Shown here piece after piece: positions 35,415 through 44,382 of a DNA stretch of 64,000 nt. The stretch lies in contig NZ_PDUW01000005.1 in assembly GCF_003545815.1 (NCBI RefSeq), positions 62,001 through 126,000 on the forward strand, read 5' to 3'. Under the pieces are notes generated by a model that searched no databases, had not been told where the DNA came from, and worked only from the letters and a program-made list of their open reading frames with translations. Position 1 is the first letter of the stretch. Each line of letters starts with the position of its first letter. The stretch is from Pusillimonas caeni (GTDB taxonomy: Bacteria; Pseudomonadota; Gammaproteobacteria; Burkholderiales; Burkholderiaceae_B). The translations under genes and the position numbers were made by a program.

Positions 35415-35915
35415 TTATGGGGCCACGGCGCCCGCTTTGGCGGGCAAGCCGCCGCCCTCGTCGCCCTCGGCCGGACAACGCTGCCGGTATTCGCGGATGC
35501 GCTCGGCGATGGGCTCGGGAATGGGAATGGAGCGCATGGCGGCGCCGTCGACGAAGACCACGGTGAAGGTGCCCGAGAAGGAAGGTGTGCCGTCCGCGCG
35601 GGCGCCCAGTATCCGGAAGGTAAGCGAGGAGCGTCCCAACGCCTGGACCAGCACGGTGACGGCCAGCTCGTCGCCCGGCCGCAGGGCCGATTGGAAGTCG
35701 ATACCGGCGTGCACGAAGGGACAACTGATGCCGTGCTCCACATTCAGGCTGTACAGGCTGAGGGTGAGCACGTCGGCGTACCAGGCGTCGATGGCGTCCA
35801 GCGCGTAGTCGAAAAAGCGCACGGTATAGACGATGGCGGCGGCGTCGGTCTCGCCGAAGCGGACTGTGCGGCGGTGTATGTAGGGTGCGCCGTAGTCGGC
35901 GTTCTCGACTTGCAT
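35415..35915 (-). CDS. acyl-CoA thioesterase, 4-hydroxybenzoyl-CoA thioesterase family
   Basis: 166 aa hotdog-fold protein. RTVRFGETDAAAIVYTVRFFDYALDAID contains the catalytic Asp region of the YbgC/4HBT family, followed by FVHAGIDFQSALRPGDELAVTVLV. It hydrolyses an acyl- or aroyl-CoA. The C-terminal 25 residues are an extension rich in Gly and Ala. First gene of a probable operon with an acyl-CoA dehydrogenase and ligase; a TetR regulator lies upstream. Confidence 0.88.
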   Translation of the reverse strand: MQVENADYGAPYIHRRTVRFGETDAAAIVYTVRFFDYALDAIDAWYADVLTLSLYSLNVEHGISCPFVHAGIDFQSALRPGDELAVTVLVQALGRSSLTFRILGARADGTPSFSGTFTVVFVDGAAMRSIPIPEPIAERIREYRQRCPAEGDEGGGLPAKAGAVAP

Positions 35916-36179
35916 TGTGTCTCCGTGGCGGTTCGCCGCCTGATTCGATGATGGCTGCCTTCGCTACCTGAAAAGGGAACGCTTCTTCGAGCCATCCATG
36001 ATTCATCGCCAATGTACCTTAACTAATATATGTTCGACAAGTTATTTATTGCCGTGCCTTTTCCATGCATGCATGGCGAAGCCGCCGAGCTCATGGGGAA
36101 AGCAGTGAATGCGAGGGAGCGGAACGGGGAGAAGCGCCAGGACGAGCCGTGTCGCGCCGCCAGTTGCCTTGGCTGCCGG

Positions 36180-37076
36180 CTACCGGACCCGCTGGAAGCC
36201 GTAGCCGAAGACGATGCGTATGAGTTGCCGGCCGATCTCTTCGGCGGACAGCGGCCCCGAAGGCCTGTACCACACCCTCGTCCAGTTGAGGGCCCCCAGC
36301 AGGGTCAGGCGCAGCAGCGTCCGGTCGGCCTTGGCGTGCAGGGGCAGCCCGTCTATCAAGAGGCGGAAGCGGTCTTCGTACGACGCGCGGTCGGCATCGA
36401 TGCGCCGCTGCAGCCGGGCCGGATAGCGTATGCCGGGGTCGACGCGCACGACGACGGCCAGCTCGCTGGGGTTCAGTTGGAATTTCAAGGCCGTGGCGCA
36501 GGCCTCTTCCAGCCGTTTCCAAGGGTCTTCGTATGAGGCGATGGTGGCATCGAGCGCATCGTTGACGCGGCTGATGCCGAGGTGGTGGACCGTTGCGAAC
36601 AGGTCTTCCTTGGAAGCGAAGTGATAGTACAGCGAGGCGGGCTGTATGCCGGTCGCCGCGGCCACTTCGCGCAGCGAGGTCTCGGCATATCCCTTGGCGG
36701 CGAAGATGCGCGCCGCCGCCAGCAGCACCTCTTCACGCCTCAGAGCCGATACGGCCTCGTCCTGCCCCTTGGCTTTCGCGGCCAGGCGTCGATTGCGTCG
36801 TTCGCGCTTGAGCTGGCTGAGTTCGTCCTGGTTGAGTTCGGCCTTGCCGCCGCCTTCCGAGCCCTTGGACTTGGCGAGCAGGCGCAGATAGCTCGTCTCC
36901 AGTCCATGGCGCTTCCAGATGTTGCGCACCGTCGAGGCCGAGACCTTCAGGCCTTCGGCCTGCAGGGCCTGGGCGACCGAAAACTGGCCCAGGGTGGGCT
37001 GCTCCAGGCCATACTGAAGCACCCTGGCCTCGATGTCCGGCTTGGAGCGGCTGCTGGCGGAAGGGCTTGTGGTCAT
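36180..37076 (-). CDS. TetR family regulator with an extra N-terminal transposase-type HTH domain
   Basis: 298 aa, about 100 more than a usual TetR. The TetR domain starts near residue 112 (REEVLLAAARIFAAKGYAETSLREVAAATGIQPASLYYHFASKEDLF). Before it, residues 13-68 (ARVLQYGLEQPTLGQFSVAQ, then SASTVRNIWKRHGLETSYLRLL) resemble the leading HTH of IS481/IS3-type transposases, which read GQVRVANEL... PAGVRCVWLRHDLET. A charged linker (76-108) joins them. The effector domain is TetR-like (DPGIRYPARLQRRIDADRASYEDRF). It probably controls the downstream thioesterase/acyl-CoA dehydrogenase/ligase genes, 265 bp away on the same strand. Confidence 0.85.
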   Translation of the reverse strand: MTTSPSASSRSKPDIEARVLQYGLEQPTLGQFSVAQALQAEGLKVSASTVRNIWKRHGLETSYLRLLAKSKGSEGGGKAELNQDELSQLKRERRNRRLAAKAKGQDEAVSALRREEVLLAAARIFAAKGYAETSLREVAAATGIQPASLYYHFASKEDLFATVHHLGISRVNDALDATIASYEDPWKRLEEACATALKFQLNPSELAVVVRVDPGIRYPARLQRRIDADRASYEDRFRLLIDGLPLHAKADRTLLRLTLLGALNWTRVWYRPSGPLSAEEIGRQLIRIVFGYGFQRVR

Positions 37077-37117
37077 GAGGGGCCGGGACGGGTCCTATGA
37101 CAGGACGCCGAGGGCGC

Positions 37118-37828
37118 TCAATTCGCCGCCTGGGCGCGCCACACGCAAGGCTTGCCGGCGGCCTTGTCCAGCGCATCCAGGTAGGCCTCGTGCGCCGCGA
37201 GTTCGTCTGCGCCGGCGGACAGCACCTGCAGCACCGAGGCGTCGAAGCGCTCCAGCTGCACGCCGTTGCCGCTTTGCGTTTCGGCGCCGCCGAAATCCAT
37301 GATCAGCGCGTCCTGGCCGCGCGTCATCGCCAGCCACACCTCGGCCAGCAGCTCCGAGTCGAGCAAGGCCCCGTGCAGCGTGCGGTGTGCATTCGATATG
37401 CCGTAGCGTTCGCATAGGGCATCCAGGGAATTGCGCTTGCCCGGATGCAGCTCGCGCGCATGCAGGAGGGAATCGATCACCTTGCCGCACAAAGTGTTGA
37501 AGGCCGGCCGTCCCACGCGCTGCAGTTCGGCGTCCAGGAACTTCAGGTCGAAGGCGGCATTGTGGATGATGATTTCAGCGCCTTGCACGAAATCGCAGAT
37601 ATGATGCGCGACTTCTGAAAACCTGGGATGGGTGGACAGAAATTCGGTGGTCAGCCCATGCACCGCCAGCGCCTCGGGGTCGCTGTCGCGGTCGGGATTC
37701 AGGTACAGGTGCAGATGGTTGCCCGTGAGGCTGCGGTTGACCATCTCGACGCAGGCCACTTCGACGATGCGGTGGCCCTGCGCCGGGTCCAGTCCCGTGG
37801 TTTCGGTATCGAGAATGATTTGACGCAT
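37118..37828 (-). CDS. dnaQ: DNA polymerase III epsilon subunit (proofreading exonuclease)
   Basis: 236 aa. DEDDh exonuclease: Asp7 and Glu9 in ILDTETTGLDP, Asp94 in HNAAFDLKFLD, and His152...Asp157 in LHGALLDSELLAEV. The C-terminal 50 residues are the polymerase-alpha-binding tail. As in many Bordetella relatives it sits apart from rnhA, which lies 4.5 kb away here. The ATG sits at the exact expected N-terminus. Confidence 0.95.
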   Translation of the reverse strand: MRQIILDTETTGLDPAQGHRIVEVACVEMVNRSLTGNHLHLYLNPDRDSDPEALAVHGLTTEFLSTHPRFSEVAHHICDFVQGAEIIIHNAAFDLKFLDAELQRVGRPAFNTLCGKVIDSLLHARELHPGKRNSLDALCERYGISNAHRTLHGALLDSELLAEVWLAMTRGQDALIMDFGGAETQSGNGVQLERFDASVLQVLSAGADELAAHEAYLDALDKAAGKPCVWRAQAAN

Positions 37829-37965
37829 GAACGGCTGACCCTGGCTGAAAAAACTCGGGCCGCCTCATGACGGCCCGCCACAGATTGTAGAACGGTCTGC
37901 GCATCCATGCAGCATGGCTGCTGCCGGCCCGCCACGCGCGCCGGGGCGCCGGCGGGCGCCTCTCT

Positions 37966-40900
37966 CTATTTGCGGCTCACCTTGCCCGCGATCAGCGTGT
38001 AGGCCACCGGCACCACATACAGCGTCAATATGGTCCCCAGGCACAGGCCGCCCACCAGCACCCAGCCTATCTGCTGGCGGGACTCGGCGCCCGCGCCGCT
38101 GGCGTAGGCCAGCGGCAGCACGCCCAGCACCATGGCGCCGGTGGTCATCAGGATGGGGCGCAGGCGCAGTATGCTGGCCTGGATGACCGCGTCGAGCTTC
38201 TCCATGCCCTCCGCCCTCAATTGGGTGGCGAACTCGACGATGAGAATGCCGTGCTTGGTGATCAGGCCCACCAGCGTGATCAGGCCGATCTGGCTGTAGA
38301 TGGACAAGGTTCCACCCGACAGCCACAGGGCCAGCAGCGCGCCGGTCATCGACAAGGGCACGGACAGCATGATGATGAGCGGATTGCGCCAGCTTTCGAA
38401 CTGGGCCGCGAGCACCAGGTAGATGAAGACCAGCGCCATCAGGAAGACCAGGTAGATGTTGCCCGACGAATCCCGGAATTCGCGCGACTGGCCGTCCAGG
38501 TCGGTCTGCACGGTTTCAGGCAGCATCTCGGCCGCCACGGCGTTCATGTGGTCCAGCACTTCGCCCAGGGCGTAGCCCGGCGCCACGGCCGCCTGGATCT
38601 TGACGGCCCGCAGGCGGTTGAAGTGGTTGAGCGACTGGGGCGACACGCTTTCGTTCACGTCCAGGAAGTTCGAAAGCTGCCCCATGCCGCCGTCGCGCGT
38701 CCGCACGTAGATGTCGGCAATGTCGCGAGGATCGGCGCGGTCTTCTTTCTTGACCTGGACGATGACGTCGTACTGCTCGCCGCCGTCGCGAAAGCGCGTC
38801 ACCTGCCGCCCGCCCAGCATGGATTCCAGGGTGCGGCCGACCGTGCCGACGTCCACGCCCACGTCGGCCAGCCTGTCGCGATTGACCAGCACCTGCAGCT
38901 CCGGCGTGTTCAGGCGAAGGTCGGACTCGATGTTCTGCAGGCCGGGATATTCGGCCAGGCGCGCCATGAAGGCGTCGGACAGTTGCGCCATCTCGGGATA
39001 CGAAGCCTGGCTGAGCAACACGAACTCTATTGGCTTGGACGTGGCGCGCTGGCCCAGCGACGCGGGATTGGTGGGAAAGGCCCGCACTCCCGGCAAGGCA
39101 TCGAAGCGCGGCCGCAGTTCGGCCGCGATGCTTTGCTGCGACTTGTCGCGTTCGTTCCAGTGCTTGAGGCGCAAGATCGCGAAGCCGTCCACCACGGTCG
39201 GAAAGCCGATGACCGTCTGGTTGCCCGAGGCCTCGGGAATATCGGCGTACATGGCCTCGATGCGCCGCATGCTTTGCAGGGTGTAGTCCAGTGTAGAGCC
39301 ATCGGGCGCGGTGACGATGCCGTAGATGACGCCGCGGTCTTCGACCGGGGCCAGTTCGCTTTTGACCGTCTTGAACAGCACGCCGCTGGCCAACGCCACC
39401 AGCAGCCCCAGCACGAGCACGATGGCCCGGTGCCGCAAGGCCAGCTTGAGGCTGCGCTGGTAGCGGTCCGTCAGGCCCACCAGCAGGTTCTCGATGAAGG
39501 TGTAAAGGCGCCCATGCCCGCTTTGGTGCCGCAATATCGTGGCGCACATCATGGGCGTCAGCGTCAGGGCCACGAAGCCCGACACCAGCACGGCGCCGGC
39601 CAGGGTCAGCGCAAATTCGATGAACAGCCGCCCGGTGCGCCCGGTGGCGAAGGCCAGCGGCGCGTAGACGGTGACCAGGGTCAGCGTCATGGCCACGATG
39701 GCGAAGCCGATCTCCTTGGAACCGATGAAGGCCGCCTCGAGCCGCGTCTTGCCTTCCTCGATGTGCCGGTAGATGTTCTCGAGCACGACGATGGCGTCGT
39801 CCACCACTAGGCCGATGGCCAGCACCATGGAAAGCAGTGTCAGCGTGTTGATCGAGAACCCCAGGAAAAACATGATTCCGAAGGCGCCGATCAGCGACAC
39901 CGGAATGGTGACGATGGGAATCAGGCTGGCGCGCACGCTGCGCAGAAAGAAGAAGATCACCAGAATCACCAGGACGATGGCCTCGCCTATGGTGTGATAG
40001 ACCGACTTGATCGATTCTTCGATGAACACCGAGCTGTCGTAGGCCACGTCGATGCTCATGCCCTGGGGCAGGCCTTCGTTGATGAGCTCGACCTCCGACC
40101 GCATGGCCTTGGAAAGGTCCAGCGGGTTGGCAGTGGACTGCTTGGTAATGCCGATCAGCAGCCCGTCGCTGCCGTTGAAGCGCGCCATGATGCGCTCGTC
40201 GGCGGGGCCTATCTGCACGTCGGCCACATCGCTCATCCTCACCGAATAGCCTTGCTCGTTGGCGACGATGACATCGCGGAACTGCTCGACCGTCTGCAGG
40301 TCGGTCGTCGACACCACCGAGAATTCGCGCATTTCGGATTCGATGCGTCCGGCCGGAATCATGACGTTCTGAGAACGCAGGGCGTCTTCGATGTCCTGCA
40401 CGGTAAGGCGATACGCCGCCAGCTTGGCGCGATCGACGTAGATGCGCATCGAAGGCAGGCGTTCGCCATAGATGCGCACCTCGGCCGCTCCCGGAAGCAC
40501 CGACAGCCGCGTCTTCACGTAGCGCGTGATGTAGTCCGAGGCTTCGAGCGTGGACATGCCGCCGGCGTTCACCGCCAGGAAAATGATGGGCGAGGAATCG
40601 GCCTCGACCTTGCTGATGATGGGCTCGTCGATTTCGTCCGGCAAAAAGCGCCGGGCCCGCGCCACCTTGTCGCGCACGTCGGCGGCCGCCGCGTCGGGGT
40701 CGCGGTCGAGGCCGAACTTGATATTGATGAAACTGGTCTCGGAGCGGCTGCGCGACGTCATGACGTCGACCCCTTCCATGCCGGCCAACTGGTCTTCCAG
40801 CGGCTTGGTGACCTGCGATTCGATCACCTCGGGCGAGGCGCCCTTGTAATCGGTGCGCACCGACACCACCGGCTCGTCGATGGCCGGATACTCGCGCACG

Positions 40901-40998
40901 GTCAGGCGTTCGTAGGAAATCAATCCTATCAATACGATTACCAGGGACAGGACGGTGGCGAATACCGGGCGCTTGATGCAGACTTCGGATAGAACCAT
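37966..40998 (-). CDS. RND-family multidrug efflux inner-membrane pump
   Basis: 1010 aa, twelve membrane helices and two large periplasmic loops. LAIGLVVDDAIVVLENIYRHIE in helix 4 carries the paired Asp residues of the proton relay. N-terminal IKRPVFATVLSLVIVLIGLISYERL is typical of the MexK/AcrB-like HAE-1 group. The membrane-fusion partner is 13 bp upstream. No outer-membrane factor gene is adjacent, so it likely uses a TolC/OprM-type protein encoded elsewhere. Confidence 0.93.
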   Translation of the reverse strand: MVLSEVCIKRPVFATVLSLVIVLIGLISYERLTVREYPAIDEPVVSVRTDYKGASPEVIESQVTKPLEDQLAGMEGVDVMTSRSRSETSFINIKFGLDRDPDAAAADVRDKVARARRFLPDEIDEPIISKVEADSSPIIFLAVNAGGMSTLEASDYITRYVKTRLSVLPGAAEVRIYGERLPSMRIYVDRAKLAAYRLTVQDIEDALRSQNVMIPAGRIESEMREFSVVSTTDLQTVEQFRDVIVANEQGYSVRMSDVADVQIGPADERIMARFNGSDGLLIGITKQSTANPLDLSKAMRSEVELINEGLPQGMSIDVAYDSSVFIEESIKSVYHTIGEAIVLVILVIFFFLRSVRASLIPIVTIPVSLIGAFGIMFFLGFSINTLTLLSMVLAIGLVVDDAIVVLENIYRHIEEGKTRLEAAFIGSKEIGFAIVAMTLTLVTVYAPLAFATGRTGRLFIEFALTLAGAVLVSGFVALTLTPMMCATILRHQSGHGRLYTFIENLLVGLTDRYQRSLKLALRHRAIVLVLGLLVALASGVLFKTVKSELAPVEDRGVIYGIVTAPDGSTLDYTLQSMRRIEAMYADIPEASGNQTVIGFPTVVDGFAILRLKHWNERDKSQQSIAAELRPRFDALPGVRAFPTNPASLGQRATSKPIEFVLLSQASYPEMAQLSDAFMARLAEYPGLQNIESDLRLNTPELQVLVNRDRLADVGVDVGTVGRTLESMLGGRQVTRFRDGGEQYDVIVQVKKEDRADPRDIADIYVRTRDGGMGQLSNFLDVNESVSPQSLNHFNRLRAVKIQAAVAPGYALGEVLDHMNAVAAEMLPETVQTDLDGQSREFRDSSGNIYLVFLMALVFIYLVLAAQFESWRNPLIIMLSVPLSMTGALLALWLSGGTLSIYSQIGLITLVGLITKHGILIVEFATQLRAEGMEKLDAVIQASILRLRPILMTTGAMVLGVLPLAYASGAGAESRQQIGWVLVGGLCLGTILTLYVVPVAYTLIAGKVSRK

Positions 40999-41011
40999 GG
41001 GGCGGCCCGCC

Positions 41012-42112
41012 TCAAGACTCGGCCGGGGTCGCGGCCCGGCCGATCACCTTCACCGGCGCGCCGTCGATGACTTTCTGCAGGCCGGCCACCACCACCTCGT
41101 CGCCCTGCGACAAGCCCGAGGTGACCTCGATGCGGCCGCCGCGGCGCTGGCCGATGCGCACCGCCAGCCGTTCGGCCTTGCCGTCGGCCACACGATATAC
41201 GTAGCGCTCTTCGCCCGAGGGAACCAGGGCGGTTTCGGGAATGGTCAGCACCTGATCGTCGGCAAACTGCAGATCGACCCGCGCGAACATGCCGGGCCGC
41301 AGCGCATCGTCGGCATTGCCCACATTGGCGCGCAGCAGGATAGAGCGCCCGCCCACGTCGATGGAGGGGCTGACCGCGCCGACCTCGCCCTCGCGGACCT
41401 GGCCGGGCAGGGCATCGAAGCGCAGGCGAAGCTTCAGGCCGGGATGCACCAGCGACAGATATTGTTCCGGAATACGGAAGTCGACCTGAAGAGGATCGAC
41501 GGACTCGATGGGCACCAGGACATCGCCCGGGCCGACATAGTCGCCGACCGACACATTGCGCAGGCCGATCAGGCCGTCGAAAGGCGCCACGATGGCGGTT
41601 TTCTGCAATTGCGCCTTGGCCAGCGCCAGCGCCGCCCGCTGCACTTGCAACTGGCTGGCGGCCTCGTCGCGGGCCTGCTTGCTGATGAAACCCTGCCGGG
41701 TCAGTTCGCCGGCCCGCCGGTCCTGGCTGACGGCCAGGGCAAGACTGGCCTGGGCCTGCTGCACCTGGGCCTTGGCGACGCTGTCGTCCAGCCGCACCAC
41801 CACATCGCCACGCTTGACCTTGCCGCCCTCTTCTATATTGATCTCGGTGATGCGGCCAGTGATTTCGGAACGCAGCACGACCGAATCCTTGGAACGCAGC
41901 GTACCCACCGCCGTGGCGCTGCGCGGCATGGACTCGAGCCTGACCTCGGCCACCTCGACCTGCGTGCCGCCTTCGGCCTTGGCGGGCTGCGCGGCAGCGA
42001 CCGGGCCTTGCGGCTGCGACGCCTGCTTCCCCGCCCACCATCCGGCTCCCGCCACGCCCAGCACCACGCCCGCGCCCAGTGCGACGATCCATCCCAAGGT
42101 ATTTGCTTTCAT
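41012..42112 (-). CDS. RND efflux periplasmic adaptor (membrane fusion protein)
   Basis: 366 aa. An N-terminal membrane anchor (LGWIVALGAGVVLGVAGAGWWAG), then the lipoyl/barrel-sandwich halves (LRSEITGRITEINIEEGGKVKRGDVVVRLD and TAIVAPFDGLIGLRNVSVGDYVGPGDVLVPI) around a helical hairpin, followed by beta-barrel and membrane-proximal domains. The start at ATG 42112 gives the expected anchor. It bridges the RND pump to an outer-membrane channel. First gene of the two-gene operon. Confidence 0.93.
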   Translation of the reverse strand: MKANTLGWIVALGAGVVLGVAGAGWWAGKQASQPQGPVAAAQPAKAEGGTQVEVAEVRLESMPRSATAVGTLRSKDSVVLRSEITGRITEINIEEGGKVKRGDVVVRLDDSVAKAQVQQAQASLALAVSQDRRAGELTRQGFISKQARDEAASQLQVQRAALALAKAQLQKTAIVAPFDGLIGLRNVSVGDYVGPGDVLVPIESVDPLQVDFRIPEQYLSLVHPGLKLRLRFDALPGQVREGEVGAVSPSIDVGGRSILLRANVGNADDALRPGMFARVDLQFADDQVLTIPETALVPSGEERYVYRVADGKAERLAVRIGQRRGGRIEVTSGLSQGDEVVVAGLQKVIDGAPVKVIGRAATPAES

Positions 42113-42284
42113 GAAATTGACAATCTGTATCCTACCGTCGCAGATAGTAGCGCAGTTGCAGCGGCGCAGCGCCAAAAAATAGGTAAGACGCCGCACGCCC
42201 GGCGGACGTCGCCGGCCGCCCGCGCGCGGCCGCCCCGCCTGGACTTCATCGGCCGGTGCAGTCGCCCTTCAGCGCCGACGGAAT

Positions 42285-42752
42285 CTAGCCCGCATCCGCC
42301 GAGGCGGCCATGGAGCGCGCCTGCTGGACGCCCATATTGGCCAATTGGTCGGCCATCTCGTTGCCGGCGTCGCCGGCATGGCCGCGCACCCACTTCCATG
42401 TGACCTCATGGCGCCCGACAAGTTCGTCGAGTTCCTGCCAAAGGTCGGCGTTCTTGACTGGCTTCTTGTCGGCGGTGCGCCAATCGCGCCGCTTCCAGTT
42501 GACCAGCCACTGCGTCATGCCCTTCTGCACATACTGAGAATCAGTGTGCACGACCACGTGGCAAGGCCGTTTGAGCGCCTTCAACGCCTCGATGACGGCC
42601 AGCAATTCCATGCGATTGTTGGTGGTGTCGGCCTGGCCGCCGAAAAGCGTCTTCTCGTGACGGCCCTGGCGCAGCAACGCGCCCCATCCGCCCCAGCCGG
42701 GGTTTCCCTTGCAGGCGCCGTCGGTCCAGATTTCAACAGGATTACTGCTCAT
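42285..42752 (-). CDS. rnhA: ribonuclease HI
   Basis: 155 aa, the E. coli size. Active-site residues: Asp11 in [11 protein letters not shown], Glu49 in [13 protein letters not shown], Asp71 in VHTDSQYV and Asp135 in NEMADQLA, with the His of [11 protein letters not shown]. It degrades RNA in RNA-DNA hybrids. The start overlaps the stop of the methyltransferase gene (ATGA), so the two are coupled. Confidence 0.96.
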   Translation of the reverse strand: MSSNPVEIWTDGACKGNPGWGGWGALLRQGRHEKTLFGGQADTTNNRMELLAVIEALKALKRPCHVVVHTDSQYVQKGMTQWLVNWKRRDWRTADKKPVKNADLWQELDELVGRHEVTWKWVRGHAGDAGNEMADQLANMGVQQARSMAASADAG

Positions 42753-43549
42753 GATTGCTTTGATTCACTATGGCCGGACGCCCGCATGGCGCCCGAATGG
42801 CGTCCCGCGACCACCGCCGCGCGCCGGACGCGCTGTTTCTTGTCTTTCCAGGCGGGCCCGATGATCTGCATGCCCGCCACCCGTTTGACCGCCGACACCA
42901 CATAGGCGGCGCCGCACACCGGCCACCACCGGTCGCCGGCCGACTCCATGAACGCCCAGCGCGACAGCCATTTGGTGCTGAGCGCGGGCGGCGCATAGCA
43001 GCCGAAATGGCCCCGGTCCGCTTCAAAGGACAGCAGCTTGAACCAGTCTTTGAGCCGGCCCAGCGATACCTGCATGTGGGCCGGCACCGGAACGATGGGA
43101 TCCAGCCCCGGAATGCGTTCGTGCGCGCCCCAGAGGCTCCAGGGGTTGAAGCCGGAAATCACCACCCGCCCCTCGGGCACCAGCACCCGCTCGGCCTCGC
43201 GCAGCACCTGGTGCGGACTATTGGAACACTCCAGGACATGGGGTAATATCAGCAGGTCGATGCTCTGGCTTTCCAGAGGCAGGTTCTCGGGTTCGGCATA
43301 CAAGGCGACATCAGAATCGTTTTGCCGCGCGTCGTCCCAGCACGAATGCGTGCGCCCCTTGTTGGGAATACGATTGGCGCGCAACAAATCCCACTGAGGC
43401 TGTCCGATCTGCAGGGCATGGTAGCCAAACACATTGGCCACCATGCCGTCGATCTTTTTCTGTTCCCAGCTTTGTACATATTGGCCGACCGGCGTGGTCA
43501 GCCATTGGGCTAGCTCTACGGCCAGAGGCTGGTCCGACGAAACAGACAC
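42749..43549 (-). CDS. class I SAM-dependent methyltransferase-like protein
   Basis: 266 aa. A Methyltransf_11-like fold: the usual motif I is degenerate, but [53 protein letters not shown] matches the post-I to motif III region of the family. Substrate unknown; homologues of this kind lie next to rnhA and gloB in Alcaligenaceae. It begins with GTG with AAGGAG upstream. Divergent from gloB with 31 bp between starts. Confidence 0.85.
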   Translation of the reverse strand: MSVSSDQPLAVELAQWLTTPVGQYVQSWEQKKIDGMVANVFGYHALQIGQPQWDLLRANRIPNKGRTHSCWDDARQNDSDVALYAEPENLPLESQSIDLLILPHVLECSNSPHQVLREAERVLVPEGRVVISGFNPWSLWGAHERIPGLDPIVPVPAHMQVSLGRLKDWFKLLSFEADRGHFGCYAPPALSTKWLSRWAFMESAGDRWWPVCGAAYVVSAVKRVAGMQIIGPAWKDKKQRVRRAAVVAGRHSGAMRASGHSESKQS

Positions 43550-43580
43550 ATGAGCTCCTTGCGTTAGGGTGGAAACTACG

Positions 43581-44375
43581 ATGGCACACACAAGCAGCCG
43601 GCTGACGCCCGTACCCGCGTTCAGCGACAACTATATCTGGGTGCTGAGCCGCGATGGCCGCGCCGTGGTGGTCGACCCCGGCCAGTCCGCACCGATCGAG
43701 TCCTTCCTGGAAGAATACCAGTTAAGGCTGGACGCCATTCTACTGACACATCATCATCCCGACCACGTCGGCGGCGTCGAGGCGCTCAAGAAACTCACCG
43801 GCGCAACCGTCTATGGCCCCCTGGGCGAAACCCTGCCGGTGTGCGACGTGCGTCTCAAAGAAGACGACGAGGTCTATATACAAGAACTGGACCTGCGGCT
43901 TTCCGTGCTGGACGTTCCCGGCCACACGGCTGGCCACATCGCCTACTTCGGCTACATGGACGACGACACGCCCCTGGTTTTCTGCGGTGATACACTATTT
44001 GCCGCCGGATGCGGACGCCTTTTCGAGGGCACTCCCGCCCAGATGCTGAATTCGCTGAGCAAACTCAAGGCGCTGCCGCTCGAAACCCTGGTGTGCTGCG
44101 CCCACGAATACACCTTGTCGAATCTGCGCTGGGCCTTGCAGGTCGAGCCGGGCAACGCCGCGCTGCAGCGGCGCTGGGAGTCGGCGCAGCAGCTGCGCGA
44201 GCAGGGCCTGCCCACCGTCCCGTCCACCATCGGCGACGAACTTGAAACCAATCCCTTCCTGCGGCCTCTGCAGGAAGGTGTCTCGGCCGCCGCGCGCGCG
44301 CATGCGCAAGCGCCGCTCGATTCGGCCGTTGCGGTCTTTGCCTGTCTACGCGAATGGAAAAACAGCTTTCAATAA
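43581..44375 (+). CDS. gloB: hydroxyacylglutathione hydrolase (glyoxalase II)
   Basis: 264 aa. Metallo-beta-lactamase fold with the metal motif THHHPDHVGG (His57, His59, Asp61, His62), VPGHTAGHI (His), FCGDTLFAAGCGR (Asp) and CCAHEYTLSN (His), followed by the glutathione-binding C-terminal domain. It hydrolyses S-lactoylglutathione in methylglyoxal detoxification. ATG 43581 is preceded by GTGGAAA; the earlier GTG at 43569 is an alternative start. Confidence 0.95.
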   Translation: MAHTSSRLTPVPAFSDNYIWVLSRDGRAVVVDPGQSAPIESFLEEYQLRLDAILLTHHHPDHVGGVEALKKLTGATVYGPLGETLPVCDVRLKEDDEVYIQELDLRLSVLDVPGHTAGHIAYFGYMDDDTPLVFCGDTLFAAGCGRLFEGTPAQMLNSLSKLKALPLETLVCCAHEYTLSNLRWALQVEPGNAALQRRWESAQQLREQGLPTVPSTIGDELETNPFLRPLQEGVSAAARAHAQAPLDSAVAVFACLREWKNSFQ

Positions 44376-44382
44376 ATCACCA

